DNA from: Plasmodiophora brassicae
Taxonomy: Eukaryota; Endomyxa; Phytomyxea; Plasmodiophorida; Plasmodiophoridae
Direction: 5' to 3'
Length of the DNA: 64,000 nucleotides
Assembly: GCA_039704465.1 (NCBI GenBank)
Contig: JASFAU010000009.1
Span: forward strand, 1 to 64,000
Shown piece by piece: positions 48,201 to 58,866 of the stretch. A program made the position numbers and the translations under genes. The notes below the pieces were generated by a model. It was not told the origin of the DNA. It worked only from the letters and a program-made list of their open reading frames with translations, and did no database searches. How positions within the stretch are numbered: position 1 is the stretch's first letter; the number at the start of each line of letters is the position of its first letter.

Positions 48201-50432
48201 CTATTGTATGGCGCAGGACGACGTCGACCGCCTTCTTGTCGCGAACGACTCACTCTTCTCGACAATGTCGCCAATCAGGTCGACGTGGTCGCCGTCGACG
48301 GCGGCGACCTTGGCCTTGGCGAACTGACGCGCGACGCGCCTGGCCGGGATGCGCCGGTCGGCCAGGAGACGGCCGAGTAGGTAGCTGACCAGGTCGGCAC
48401 GACCCTTGCTAGCGGCGATCATCAGCGCCGTCTGTCGCTCGGCATTCTTGACGAGCATATCGGCACCGGCGTCGACGAGCAGTTCGACGAGCTCCAGAGA
48501 TCGGGTACTGGCGGCGATCAGGAGCGGCGCCGGCACCGCCTTGACGCTGCCGGTCGCGTCGACGTCGGCGCCGGCACCGATCAGCAGACGGCAGATGGCG
48601 AGCGAATCGGGCGCCGGACTGATGCAGGCCGTCTGCATCATCGTCAGCGGGAATGTGTCGTGGCGCGCGTTCACGTCCAGGTTCGGCAACCGGAGCAGGG
48701 CGCCGACGACGTCGACATGGCCGCGTGCCACCGCCTGGTGCATCGCGGTCCACCACGACAAGTTGCCGGCGGTCGCGTACATCGAGGCGCCGCGCAGGCA
48801 CAAGAGCTCGACGACGTGGGTGTGGCCGGCGTTGGAGGCCGCGATCAACGAGCAGTAGCCGTCGGCGTTGGACCAGTCGAGCTTGGCGCCGTTGTCCAGA
48901 AGGATCCGGACGATGTCGACGTGGCCGTTCGCGGCCGCTTCGATCAGGGGCACAGCGTTGTAATCGGGGTTGACATCGGCGCCGTGCCCGATCAGCCACT
49001 GGACGACGTCGAGATGGGCACCCGCGGCAGCGGCCGCCAACGCGGCCGCTTTGCGCCCGCCCGACGCGAAGTTGACGTCGGCGGCGGCGCGCTCGACCAG
49101 GAACCGGACGATGTCGAGGTGCCCGTTGGCGGCGGCCTCGACGACGGGGACGGAGCCGTACGCGGGGTCGACCTCGGCACCGTGCCCCGCGAGCCATTCG
49201 ACAACGTCGAGATGGCCCCGGTGGGCGGCCCATGCCAGCGCGGACGCGTTCCGATCGCCGTTGATCGACGCGTGGCCGTGCTCGACGAGCACGCGTACGA
49301 CGTCGAGGTGGCCGAAGTACGCCGCCTGGATCAGCGGCAGCGGTCCGTCGCCCAGGTCGACCTGGGCGCCGCTGGCGAGCAGGAATTCGACGACGTCGAG
49401 GTGACCTCCGCGCGATGCGGCCGTCAGAGGCGTAAACCCGTCGGCATTGCAGAAGTCGACCTGGGCGCGCGCCTCCACGACCAGGTACTGGACGATGTCC
49501 AAGTGACCCTCGACGGCGGCGATCACCAGCGGGTTCTCGACGATCTTGATGTCGACCTTGGCGCCGCGCCGGACGAGCTCCTGTACGACGTCGAGGTGGC
49601 CGCGGGCAGCGCCCGCCAGGGCGGACGACTTCACGCGCAGGACGTGGAAGTTGATGTCGGCGTTGAACTCGTCGATCAGGTCGACGACGAGGGACAGGTG
49701 CCCGCCCACGGCGGCCATTCGCAGCGCGTTGACGGCGCGTTCGCCGTCATCGTAGTCAGCCTGGACGTCGGCACCGTGCTCGATCAGGTACCGGACGACG
49801 GCGGCATGGCCCAGAAGGGCGGCGTGCTCGAGGACGGAGAAGCCCGAGTCGTCAATGACGTTGACATTGGCCGAAAACGTCTCGACGAGGCACCGAACGA
49901 CCGCGATGTTGCCCCGGCAGGCGGCGATGACGAGCGGGAACAGGCGCGGGCGGTCGTGTGCAGAGCGGACGACGTCGACGCAGGCGCCCGCCGTCAGCAG
50001 GTCGCGAACACAGACGGGCAGGTCGTCCTCGGACAAGGCATCATCGCCCCGTTCCGTCAGATAGTCGTGCAGAGCGTTGTCGAGTCGGTACAGCGAACGC
50101 GACAACGGGATCAGGCACGAGTACGCGTCGTCGACCGGTCGGTTCGTCGCCGGGTTCAACCGATCCGGACTGGCCAGGAACCACTCCTCCAGGTGGCGCT
50201 GCTTGAACATGAACGCATGGCATAGCCCGTCGCGCTCCTCGACGATCGCGACAACGTCGTCGGCGATGCGGCCGGAGGCGGCGTCCATGATAGGCTCCAG
50301 GCTGATCGGGCACGTCGGCGGTTTCGCACAGTCGATCTGGGACAGAATCGCCGTCGCCCAGCGCTCGGTGATCGCATCGACGTACGCCTCGTCGATGAAG
50401 CGCATTAATCGCGCTCGTTGCTGCGGTGGCAT
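48201..50432 (-). CDS. U-box-like/ankyrin-repeat protein C
   Basis: This intronless gene encodes 743 residues. The U-box-like domain here has the most canonical form of the three (TCPISLEPIMD, then HAFMFKQRHLEEWF and NPATNRPVDD). About 17 ankyrin repeats follow, then the shared C-terminus with DGDHVDLIGDIVEKSE. It is the right-hand and probably least rearranged member of the array. Its upstream flank matches those of genes A and B for only ~90 bp before diverging, so this marks the right edge of the duplication. An E3 ubiquitin ligase role is inferred. Confidence 0.78.
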   Translation of the reverse strand: MPPQQRARLMRFIDEAYVDAITERWATAILSQIDCAKPPTCPISLEPIMDAASGRIADDVVAIVEERDGLCHAFMFKQRHLEEWFLASPDRLNPATNRPVDDAYSCLIPLSRSLYRLDNALHDYLTERGDDALSEDDLPVCVRDLLTAGACVDVVRSAHDRPRLFPLVIAACRGNIAVVRCLVETFSANVNVIDDSGFSVLEHAALLGHAAVVRYLIEHGADVQADYDDGERAVNALRMAAVGGHLSLVVDLIDEFNADINFHVLRVKSSALAGAARGHLDVVQELVRRGAKVDIKIVENPLVIAAVEGHLDIVQYLVVEARAQVDFCNADGFTPLTAASRGGHLDVVEFLLASGAQVDLGDGPLPLIQAAYFGHLDVVRVLVEHGHASINGDRNASALAWAAHRGHLDVVEWLAGHGAEVDPAYGSVPVVEAAANGHLDIVRFLVERAAADVNFASGGRKAAALAAAAAGAHLDVVQWLIGHGADVNPDYNAVPLIEAAANGHVDIVRILLDNGAKLDWSNADGYCSLIAASNAGHTHVVELLCLRGASMYATAGNLSWWTAMHQAVARGHVDVVGALLRLPNLDVNARHDTFPLTMMQTACISPAPDSLAICRLLIGAGADVDATGSVKAVPAPLLIAASTRSLELVELLVDAGADMLVKNAERQTALMIAASKGRADLVSYLLGRLLADRRIPARRVARQFAKAKVAAVDGDHVDLIGDIVEKSESFATRRRSTSSCAIQ

Positions 50433-50639
50433 CGTGCGATGTCAACGTTATTGCCTATTGGATATGAACCGACACAAGGGTCGTTCTGACGGCGACGCGA
50501 CGGAATTAGATCGGTGGCTGCCGTGGGGGGCGCGCACTTTTCCGTGACCGGGGCGGGCGACCGAAAGCCGCTCGCAACGTTTGGCTGCCAGGCGCCGATG
50601 GTTCGCTTTCCTATTCTTGGAGGTGGCCTGCGAACGCCC

Positions 50640-51290
50640 GCAATGTCATCCGGGCGGGACCGCGCTGAACGCGACGCGGACGCGGTGCGTGTTGGACATA
50701 GCAACGTGGAAGGCGACGTCGAGCGCGCACCCGTTGACGACCATGCTCATGCTGGTCGTCCAGCCGGTCGTCGAGTAGACGAACGTCGGCGAGACGCGGA
50801 TGATGGCCGTTCCGATGCAGCAGAGCAGTGTTGAGACGGAAAGGCCGCTGATGCAATTGTTCAGATGGGCCACGCCTCTGCGCTGGTCGCCGCCGTGCGC
50901 CCGCGTCTTCGACGATACGGCCAGGACGCGACTGGCGCTAACGACGTCGATCAGCATCAGGAAGCTGACGGCGGACTGCATCGTGAACGCCAGGGCGGCG
51001 GTCAGCTGAAGGATCGTCAACCTGGTCGTCGAACGCGGTCAGGTTGATGATGATAACATCCAAGTCGATCATGGTGATGCCAACGCAGATGACGGCGGTC
51101 GCGTTCGGGAACTCCCCGTGCACGAACCGCGCTAGGGCCGACCGGCAAGCGCTCGGCGACCAGGACGGCGTGGCGCGTGAACAGCGACGTCGATACGTCT
51201 TGCAGTCGACGTCGGCGCAGGGCCGTTGTGCACATCGTCTGGTAGCACTTCCTGAAGGCGACGGTGTCACGCGCGCGCTTCATCATGCAG
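50640..51290 (-). pseudogene. Decayed multi-pass membrane protein sequence
   Basis: On the minus strand several hydrophobic helices appear in successive frames: FPNATAVICVGITMIDLDVII, then (after a frame change near 51020) LTAALAFTMQSAVSFLMLID, ISGLSVSTLLCCIGTAII and a final helix. Two frame changes, near 51130 and 51020, are not explained by introns of the size used elsewhere in the window. A short inverted copy of part of it lies on the plus strand near 51590-51650. It is best read as a broken membrane-protein gene of unknown family; undetected splicing is the alternative. Confidence 0.35.
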
Positions 51291-51919
51291 GGCGTACAAG
51301 GAGTCGGTCGTGTGACACTCCGTCACCAGGTGCGTGTTCCCGTCGCGCCCGGCCCAGCGCTTCCACCTGCAGCTGGAGCGCCTCTGCAAGCAGGCGGTTA
51401 CGCGTCGATCGATCGATGCCGGGCTGGCTGTGAGGTAGCGCCCGTCAGTCAGCATGCAAGTCCTGCCGTGGACGATGCCGGCCTCTGCGAGCAGACTCTG
51501 TACGCCGACGCCAGATGCGCTGCGTCGACGGTGTCTGGCAACGGTGACGAGAGCCGCTCCTGGCAAGGGGCTCCCCGGGGGAACCGACGCGCGTTCGACG
51601 ACACTTCTACGATGCTTCAGCTGACCGCCACCCTGACGTTCACGATGCGATAGCTCGCCGACATGTGAGCAGTAAGCGAACGCTGTGGTTCTGTCCAATT
51701 ATTATCGACAGACCGCTTTTCGCTGCTGTACAGGTCGCAGACGTCATGGGCCTTGAACGCTGAGCGGTCCGCGGCCCTGGACCCCGCCTAACAATCATAG
51801 AGACGAGCAACCCCATCACCGGCCTGCAACGACGCTCGGACGCGCCACCAGAGTTCTGGTGGAACACGCACAGCAGCACTGTAGAGAATATCTCCATTTC
51901 CGTCACTTGTCGCAGACGG
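51291..51919. other. No supported gene
   Basis: Contains the inverted fragment (CTTCAGCTGACCGCC near 51615) related to the decayed membrane-protein sequence to its left. Otherwise nothing recognisable. Confidence 0.4.
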
Positions 51920-52978
51920 TTATCGGGCCGTGTATTCGGTTTGGCGCCGGATGGGCGAGGGCGCCTCACTGGTCGTCGGCATCAAGAGGGTTCCGGTTCG
52001 CCGCCGTTGGATGCTGGCGCGTCTGTCGCTGAATTGCAACGCGCGTTGCAAAAGGATGCTGGGTGCACGCGCCGCTCCCCACTCTGACGTCGTTGCTCCT
52101 GTCGGCATTGCTGGCGGGCCTGACTGAATCCGCTTCTGGTGATCGGATGAGCGGCGACCTGTACCGACCACTGCACCGGCCCTCGTATCGTCGCTGATGA
52201 CGTCCGTCACCGTATGGCGTCGCCTATCGACAGGATTCTGGCGATTTGCGGGCTGGAAATGACCCCCCTCGTCGTTCCGCAAACGGAACGGGCGATCGGA
52301 TGATACACTCAGTGGCATAGCCCTGCGCCGGTTTCGTTCGTCATCATCGTTGCTCAATGTCATCATCGAGATTGACATGGAGCGGCGACGGACACTGGGC
52401 CGCGCTTGTTCTAGCGTGTCGGCAACCTGGTCGTCTTCCTCGTCGTTGTTGATGTCGTCGTCCGCATCCCGCCCTTCGCTGCTGCTGTCAAGCATGCTGA
52501 CCAAGGATGTAGGCCTGGATGAACGCGAATCCCGAGGCGACATGGGCGATGACCTGGGCTCTCGCTGCGATCTCGGCGAGCACGCCCCTTGGAGCGATCG
52601 TGGCGATGGCTGCTCTCGAGGCGTCTGGAACTCCCGCTCGTCACGTGCGTAGTCGACAGGAATGGACAACCGGGATATAGGCGTCCGCGTCGGTTGCTCG
52701 ACGCTTGTGACGGCCTCGGGGGGTTCCGATTGATGTTGTCTGCCGGCGAGCTGTCTTCGTAGACCGTCAGCGACCGTATTCGCAATGGCTAGATCGGCAG
52801 TGACGCGTTCGAGGCGGGCAGTGAGGTCAACGTTGGCCGCCGACAGGTCCCGACAACGCTTCACTTCTCGTGACAGCAGTACGTGTAGCGTTTCGATCTG
52901 AAGCGACCGGAACACGAGCGCTTTGGATAGATCGCCGTCCCTACTGCCATCCGCGTTCCCCGCCGCCATCGTCGCCAC
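51920..52978 (-). CDS. Coiled-coil, Ser/Arg-rich protein of unknown function
   Basis: An intronless frame of 352 residues. Residues ~17-80 form a heptad-like coiled coil (LQIETLHVLLSREVKRCRDL, then LTARLERVTADLAIANTVADG). The rest is disordered, rich in Ser, Arg, Pro and Asp, with phosphorylation-type clusters (SPRSQREPRSSPMSPRDSRS) and an acidic patch (DADDDINNDEEDD). No family is recognised. The low-complexity composition alone could mislead, but the open length and structured N-terminus favour a real gene. The first ATG, at 52978, is taken as start. Confidence 0.5.
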   Translation of the reverse strand: MATMAAGNADGSRDGDLSKALVFRSLQIETLHVLLSREVKRCRDLSAANVDLTARLERVTADLAIANTVADGLRRQLAGRQHQSEPPEAVTSVEQPTRTPISRLSIPVDYARDEREFQTPREQPSPRSLQGACSPRSQREPRSSPMSPRDSRSSRPTSLVSMLDSSSEGRDADDDINNDEEDDQVADTLEQARPSVRRRSMSISMMTLSNDDDERNRRRAMPLSVSSDRPFRLRNDEGGHFQPANRQNPVDRRRHTVTDVISDDTRAGAVVGTGRRSSDHQKRIQSGPPAMPTGATTSEWGAARAPSILLQRALQFSDRRASIQRRRTGTLLMPTTSEAPSPIRRQTEYTAR

Positions 52979-53681
52979 TCTAACAATGAACCGGTACCCA
53001 ATTGGATCATTTACGGATCCGTATTCCTATAACGGGTGTCAACCCGTTGAACAGAGTGACCGGGGATTGTCACACCAGCTGCTGCGTTCGACGAATGTCA
53101 ACTGATCGGCGGGATCGTTGGGCGCGAAGGGATGGATCTATAAGATCACCCTGCTTATGCTCATCGTTCCAAGCGGTGCAGGTCCTGCGTTACTCAGGTT
53201 AAGGTAGTTCGACCCGAGAGAGATCGTCTGTCCACGCTTGTCCTAGTGAGTGCTATGGAGGACCCAGCCAGCATATTCCTCACACGTTAACACGGTCGGA
53301 GGCGCCAATCAAGCGAACGAGGACGCCATCCGGTCCATCCGCGCCCAACGATTCACGCGGATTCAGCAGTTGCTCTTCGTTGTCGCAGGGGACATCTGGT
53401 ACTCGGGCCTCGGCGTCGCGTGAAACAGGCACGCGCAGCATAGTCGCGGGCACCTCTGCGAGCACATCGTGCGAGGCCGGTATTCACGGCCCAGTCAGAC
53501 GACGTTATGCTCAGATACACTGATGCGCGTTAGGACGCAAGCGATGAACGGATTCATACATATCGAATACGGGAAGCACAGCACGAGCATCTTCGGCGGA
53601 GGCGCTGCCGATGGACCATCATTCGAACAGCGCAATGGTCTGACGCGGTTCGCTTGCCGACTGCCTCGAACGAATGCTCAT
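52979..53681. other. Intergenic, one possible minus exon
   Basis: A codon-like minus frame at 53465-53280 (QLLNPRESLGADGPDGVLVRL) could be a terminal exon, but I cannot connect it to others. Nothing else is seen. Confidence 0.3.
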
Positions 53682-54301
53682 TTATACGGTTTGGAGAGGC
53701 ACAGGTACATCCGGCGGTGACGTCCTCATGTACACGTCTTCGTCGACCATCGCCGAGCGCATCCGTTCCGCAGCCTTGGCCGACTTGAACATGATCACGG
53801 CTATCCAGCCGTCCGTTTCAGCCTACAGGGCACATCGATCAGGCAGAACGGGTCCCTGACACTCGATGCACCCGTACTCTGTCCGACAGGAGAGCCGGGT
53901 TGTCGGCAACTCTGGCGTTGATCTCGATGATGGATCCTTGGAACGGTGCCACGACGTCGAACGACCGCCCGTCGGCGCAGGTCAGCTGGCAGATTCGGGT
54001 CTGTCCCGGCGCGGTTGCCTGCCCTCCGCGCTTCCGTTTGCCGGATGTGACCAACGCGGACACGTTATCCGCGAAGTTGCAGGCGGTGACGGGCGTCTGG
54101 CGGGCAGGATGGCCACACGCCAGGCCCAGGACGGCGATGCCGTTCGAATGCTGACTGCAGGACGACGTATCAGCAGGCGTGTTGCGACAATGGCGTCCGT
54201 GTGTCACAGAACTGTACGTATAGATGTGTGTCGGCGCTGTACAGCCGCGTGTAGTACCGATGAATGGGGGACGGGAACACTGGGAACGCACCGCCCGCCA
54301 T
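53682..54301 (-). CDS. ABITRAM: ABITRAM (Simiate/FAM206) family protein
   Basis: Exons (minus) 54301-54213, 54154-53878 and 53822-53682 sum to 507 bases, 168 residues; the human protein is 181. Landmarks in order: RYYTRLYSADTH (human RYFTRWYKPDV), QHSNGIAVLGLACGHP, GKRKRGGQ, ICQLTCADG, GSIIEINARVADNPALL and DGWIAVIMFKS. The fold is a lipoyl/biotinyl-like barrel. In mammals the protein is reported to bind actin and to act in nuclear speckles and transcription; the role in protists is unknown. Introns are 58 and 55 bp. The start ATG at 54301 lies 16 codons before the conserved Tyr-Tyr-Thr-Arg. It is a second gene in this window with a link to actin. Confidence 0.85.
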
Positions 54302-54657
54302 CCTTCACCCGCCGTCACGTCGGGAACGCCGTGCGCAGTCTCGTCGTGGCGCAGTGCCGCAGGGCGCCGCAGGCAACGGGCTTTATGACGCGGGCAGTGT
54401 CGAGGGAACACCTGCTCGGTATGATGTCTCGCGAGTGGTACAAGAGAGCCTGCGTGTGCGTTCGCTTAGTATGACAGATCATCCAGACAGCGAAACATGA
54501 TCGTATTCTGGGAGTCGTTTCGCGTTCACGTCTGAATGCCGACCTATAGTCCACATGGCCATGGGGCACCGTGCCGTGAGTAGTGTTCGCTTTACCCGGC
54601 CACACTGGACATGCGATCTCCGATCTGATTACTGGTTGGCCGTCACACGATCGGCAA

Positions 54658-55164
54658 ATGCTGGAGGGCGCCGGCAGGCGGTCGTCGTTCGTGCAGAGCG
54701 CTCTGCAGGTCGCGTACGACGCCCGATCCGCAGGGTATCGACCACAGCTACCGATCCTGCAGACTCTTATCGGCTTGATCTGCCTCGCGGGCCGTATCCT
54801 GATCCCGAAACACCTTGTTTCCGATCTGGCTCTACTGCTCGTCCTGTCAACGCTCTGGCTGGGTGCCGCACTGCAGGAGCGCCTGATCCGCCGATTGCCA
54901 CCCGAGCACCTTGTTGAGATGGGCGAAGCTCGCCGCTGGACCGACAACGACAGATCAGGTTCGCGTAATACGGAGCCATCGCCGTTCCACGTAACCCGAC
55001 CTAAACCGCTGTGCGCAGGAGCCGTCATCTGCGACCTGGACGACAACGACGCCGTCAACCATGGCGTCCTGCCGCAGGTACGCCCCGTCACGGGCATCGC
55101 GACACGCGATCACGATCCCTCCGACATTGTCCCGCTCATTGATAACCGTTCCTCCCGGCAATAG
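54658..55164 (+). CDS. Hypothetical small membrane protein
   Basis: From ATG 54658 the frame encodes 168 residues. It has a hydrophobic stretch of about 40 residues (LQTLIGLICLAGRIL, then LALLLVLSTLWLGAAL) that could form two helices. The tail after residue ~95 looks non-coding, so the real gene may splice or end earlier. No family is recognised. Confidence 0.3.
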   Translation: MLEGAGRRSSFVQSALQVAYDARSAGYRPQLPILQTLIGLICLAGRILIPKHLVSDLALLLVLSTLWLGAALQERLIRRLPPEHLVEMGEARRWTDNDRSGSRNTEPSPFHVTRPKPLCAGAVICDLDDNDAVNHGVLPQVRPVTGIATRDHDPSDIVPLIDNRSSRQ

Positions 55165-55315
55165 TACTGTCCGGTACATAACAATACACACCTGGCATGG
55201 CGCCCGGCATACGCGTCGTCTACATAGAACGGCACGGAGGCGCGTCCAGAACGTAAACGCGCGAGGTGCGTGACCCTGCCGGCGGAGGTGCGTGCGTGAG
55301 TGCAGCGTGCGCCCC

Positions 55316-56399
55316 ATGTCGAAGTTCAAGAAGACGAGCGCCGAGTTGGACGCGCTCGTGGCCGACGCCGACACACTGTGCCGCGTGCCGCTGGCCGATG
55401 ACGTTGCCGTCGAAGGTGCACTGCGCACGGCGCAGGCGATCGATGAGTCGGATCGCGGTCGACCCACGCCGCCAGCGGCCGTCTGCTAACGGTCGAATGC
55501 GTGTGCAGGCGCTGTACGACGTTGGAGGCGGCCATTGGCGAGTTAGTGCAGGTCGCGTCCGAGACGGACCCGGATCGGGTCGTCTTCGGCCCGGCCATGA
55601 CGAAGAAGGTGCTGGCCCTGCGCGACCGATTCGAATCGGCCCGCCCGGGCATCGTCGACGCCTGTCAGCGCATCGTCGACGCATTTGAACCGATTCGATG
55701 CGGACGTGAACAGCGGAAAGCCGCCGAGGAAGCCGCTCGGCAGCAAGCGGCCCTGATCGAGGAACAGGAACGCCTCGCTCGAGAAGAGGCAGATCGTGTC
55801 GTGCAACGAGAGCGGGAGGCGGCCGAGGAGAAGGAGCGTCTGCGGAAAGAGGACGAAGAGCGGGCCGCTCACGCCGTCGAACGGCGCAGGTATGAGGCCG
55901 AGCGTGGCGTTCGTGAAGTGATCAAGGCGCGCGAGGCCGACCGGGCCGCCGTCCTAGCCGAACGCCTGGAACGCTCGAAGACGATGCCGCTCGCCCTGGT
56001 CCTGAACATCGTCGAAGAAGGCAATACGCCCAGCGTCTATTGCCAATGCCTGCGAGCCCTATCCGACATTGTCGACAATATCGTCGCCAACCCGGAAGAC
56101 CCCAAGTTCCGGCACGTTCGCAAGGCGAACGAGAAGCTAGGCAGTAGGTCGCCCGCTCGACGTTGCGACCGTTTCCCAACGTTCCCGCTGTAGATGACGT
56201 ACTGAAGCATGACGGCGGCCTGGAGGCGCTCATGTCGATTGGGTTCCGTGAGAAGCAACTGACCGTGCCAACCAACGAGATCTACTTCGTGCTGACCGAG
56301 CCGCCCGTCGAGCAATTCGACGTTTGGGCCGCCTGGTTTGACAGGCTGCAGGCGAACCAGAAGCTGTTGCATGATACGTATGCTGGTCTGTCGTCATAG
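55316..56399 (+). CDS. PUB-domain protein (UBXN6-like, p97-binding)
   Basis: Exons 55316-55446, 55509-56143 and 56194-56399 sum to 972 bases, 323 residues. The middle is a long charged helix (Glu/Arg/Ala-rich, residues ~95-200), probably a coiled coil. The C-terminal third is a PUB domain: LSDIVDNIVANPEDPKFRHV, RKANEKLG, then LKHDGGLEALMSIGF and EIYFVLTEPP. PUB domains bind the tail of the AAA ATPase p97/VCP/Cdc48, as in UBXN6 and PNGase. No UBX domain is visible, so it is not a complete UBXN6. The likely role is as a cofactor in ubiquitin-dependent protein extraction; substrate unknown. The second intron, at 50 bp, is the shortest in the window. Confidence 0.72.
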
Positions 56400-56475
56400 T
56401 CAACACACGAGGACATACCGTACCTACTGACGTATCGCGCCGAGCAGCATTAGGACGCGTCTGTGTATCGATAGT

Positions 56476-57681
56476 TCAAGCAGTGACGGTAGAAGGTCGT
56501 TTCCGTCGTTTCTTCGTTCGTCGAAGGTCCTCGTCCGCGTCGTGGTCGCCCTTGATACGGGCATCACCAACCTTATCCACGACGACATCGACCCGGTCCC
56601 CGATATTGTCATGGATGAACACGTTCCCGTCACTGGGTGGCGGCGATCCCGTCATGGCGGCAACCAGATCCTCAATCCTGGCATCGATGGCAGCAGTGTT
56701 GCCAGACGCAACCAGATCCTGTTCAGTGAGCCCAGAACGCGTTGAAATCTCGCCGAGCGGAACGCCAATCCTGGCAATCATGAGCAACGCCAGAGGAGAC
56801 GTCCTGGCGACCCGTCGTTGTCCTAAGACGGATACGCGTTCCAGCTGCGAGTTCGACAGGTTGCGAATGCGCGACACCTCCAACAGGTACTTGAGTTCGC
56901 TCAGCACCAGGCCGTCGTCTTCGGGACCGGGCAGGCTGAACGGCAAGTCGGCAACCCCCAACAAATGTGCGATGTGGAAGCGGCATGCGGTTGCATCCGC
57001 ATCATTGTTTTCCCATGCAGGACGCAGGACGTGCAGATCGAACAGGGCGACACGAACGATAGAGGCCACGCAGACTGATGCAACGTGGGAGAGAGCGTGC
57101 TCGAGACGTGACCGAAGGTCTCGAAGCGAGTCGTTACCCGGGAACGGAGGTGATATGACGTTGATAACTCGAGTGACATCGTCAGGCATGAGAGCACTCA
57201 GGCCCAGAATACAGGACGATGACGAGTGAGGCGCCACCGCGATCGCACCACAGTCGGGCGCCCGGCACGATATGGCATCCGCGATGGCATCGTCATTTGC
57301 ATACGATGACGTCGGGAATAACGCTGATCTGACAGATGCGACATGCCGGTCCAGGTTCGCAATAAGATCGTGCCTGGCACGGGAACCTTCAGGAAGCAAT
57401 GCGAAACACGCCGACAGGTCCTCACGCAATAGGTCTGGGTTGCCTCGGTATCGATCCCGTTTGGGAGCAAGGGTGTCAATGGTCGACTGCAGCAGGACGG
57501 CAACAGGCCCAGTGGCACTGGTGGGACCATTGCGTTTGCCAACCATGGCGTGTTCGTGGATAGGTCTGAGCGAGCTACTGTCACGGCAACAGCGACAGAA
57601 GCCCACGGACTCCGTCGCGGACTTCGCAACGCACGGCGGGTGCCAGTGCATGCCGAACACCGAGGCGGCGTACCTTATCAT
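56476..57681 (-). CDS. Unknown protein with N-terminal Cys/His cluster
   Basis: An intronless frame of 401 residues. The N-terminus has possible zinc ligands (MHWHPPC, FCRCC, HEH within 40 residues). The middle is mostly helical with no recognisable domain; ILGLSALMPDDV and FDLHVLRPAWENND are typical segments. The C-terminus carries a bipartite basic signal (RRTKKRRKRP), suggesting a nuclear protein. Codon use is like that of neighbours. It could be a clade-specific regulator; I do not recognise it. The gene converges on the PUB gene, 76 bp apart. Confidence 0.5.
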   Translation of the reverse strand: MIRYAASVFGMHWHPPCVAKSATESVGFCRCCRDSSSLRPIHEHAMVGKRNGPTSATGPVAVLLQSTIDTLAPKRDRYRGNPDLLREDLSACFALLPEGSRARHDLIANLDRHVASVRSALFPTSSYANDDAIADAISCRAPDCGAIAVAPHSSSSCILGLSALMPDDVTRVINVISPPFPGNDSLRDLRSRLEHALSHVASVCVASIVRVALFDLHVLRPAWENNDADATACRFHIAHLLGVADLPFSLPGPEDDGLVLSELKYLLEVSRIRNLSNSQLERVSVLGQRRVARTSPLALLMIARIGVPLGEISTRSGLTEQDLVASGNTAAIDARIEDLVAAMTGSPPPSDGNVFIHDNIGDRVDVVVDKVGDARIKGDHDADEDLRRTKKRRKRPSTVTA

Positions 57682-58443
57682 TAGGTAAAGTAACTCTGTA
57701 TCGTTTATTGGTGATAAACGAGCTAGGCGTCGCCCGACGCGGCAGATGGACTGCTGCGGCTGGTCGTCAGGCGGTGACCTGTCGCCCGAGCACGATGATG
57801 GTACGCACTGCGCCGCTCAGCCGTATAACGGATGGACGGCCTGTCCCATTGACCATGAACCATGGTTCGTCGGGCCATTGAAGATGGTCGGTATTGGTTC
57901 ACCGCGAACGAAGGGTAGTATAGCGGTTACTGTTCAAAGCGCGAGTTCCTGTCGACATGCGGGAGCGTTGACCTATCTGACGCGTGGCGAAGACCGTATC
58001 CGGTCGTTGCTAGGGGTCAGGTCGCGATTGAAATTGGCAAAGGGGTGGGTTCGTGGTAGACGCCGGTACCAGGACCGGTCGGTAAATGGGTCATATCAAC
58101 AGACGTTGTTTCTTCGAATATTCCATTGCTGTACTCCTGCGTGTTGTCCTACAAATGTACAGTAAATCGCACGTTCATGCCGTGTCGTGCGAATGGCCGA
58201 GCAGCGCGGGATGTCGGTCTCATCTCGCGTCCTAACGACTTCTCCATGTGGACATTTCCCTGCTTCCTATCGTCTTTACACGGGTCTAGCAAACCGATGC
58301 CGTGTGGAATGATACCCAGAATGAAGTGGGCACCACGCTAACGCTATAACGTTACAGAGAGCGTGTGTGGGACGGATGTATCGTAGGTCGGCACACGAGT
58401 GCCCCGGGATAGGGTCGCGTGGCCACATGGGCACGCGGACATC
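57682..58443. other. Intergenic, no gene seen
   Basis: Moderately AT-richer DNA without a convincing frame. A weak plus frame at 57746-58165 has Cys/His residues but no domain. Confidence 0.4.
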
Positions 58444-58830
58444 ATGCAACATCCGAACGGGCAGTATGCTGGGCACGCGATGTTTGGGGAAGCGCCGGTC
58501 GTCCGTTGGTGGACGTCGCCTGTACTTAACGCCCATTTGATCGTTGTCCAGGCAGATTATGTTGCAGAACGCCTTCGGGAATTCTCGCCGGCAAACACCT
58601 TTATAGTCCAGGCAACCTCCCTCGAGGATTCCCAAGGGCGTTCTGCGACATGCGTCATGACCTCTCTGGACAACGACCAATGGGCGCACAGTATAGGTGA
58701 CGTCCAGTCCACGTTCACGTTGACCTATACGACGCATTCGCCCATGCCGCTCATGAGTGACGAAAAGCCGGCGCATGATTCGGACGAGACTCTGACATCC
58801 GGGAGGTCCTGCGAGGAACTGACACGTTAG
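58444..58830 (+). CDS. Hypothetical protein (128 aa)
   Basis: From ATG 58444 the frame reads MQHPNGQYAGHAMFG and later HLIVVQADYVAERLREF. It has an amphipathic pattern but matches no family I know. The opposite strand is open too (58776-58276). It lies tail-to-tail with RPL26. Confidence 0.25.
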   Translation: MQHPNGQYAGHAMFGEAPVVRWWTSPVLNAHLIVVQADYVAERLREFSPANTFIVQATSLEDSQGRSATCVMTSLDNDQWAHSIGDVQSTFTLTYTTHSPMPLMSDEKPAHDSDETLTSGRSCEELTR

Positions 58831-58866
58831 CTGTATTGGTTAGATCGAGGGTCCACAGAGTCCGTT

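Noticed and set aside
39584..50432. A giant-virus origin for the ankyrin-rich region
   Set aside because: Ankyrin-rich GC-rich DNA recalls pandoravirus-like genomes, but the flanks are intron-bearing cellular genes and the units are plain tandem duplicates. No capsid, polymerase or other viral hallmark is present.
51000..51020. A possible 16-base GT-AG intron in the decayed membrane-protein sequence
   Set aside because: Introns elsewhere in the window are 50 bp or longer, so a frameshift is the simpler reading.
54315..55097. A 260-codon minus-strand frame upstream of ABITRAM
   Set aside because: Arg/Ser-rich, no domain, no hydrophobic or helical pattern; looks like a shadow frame.
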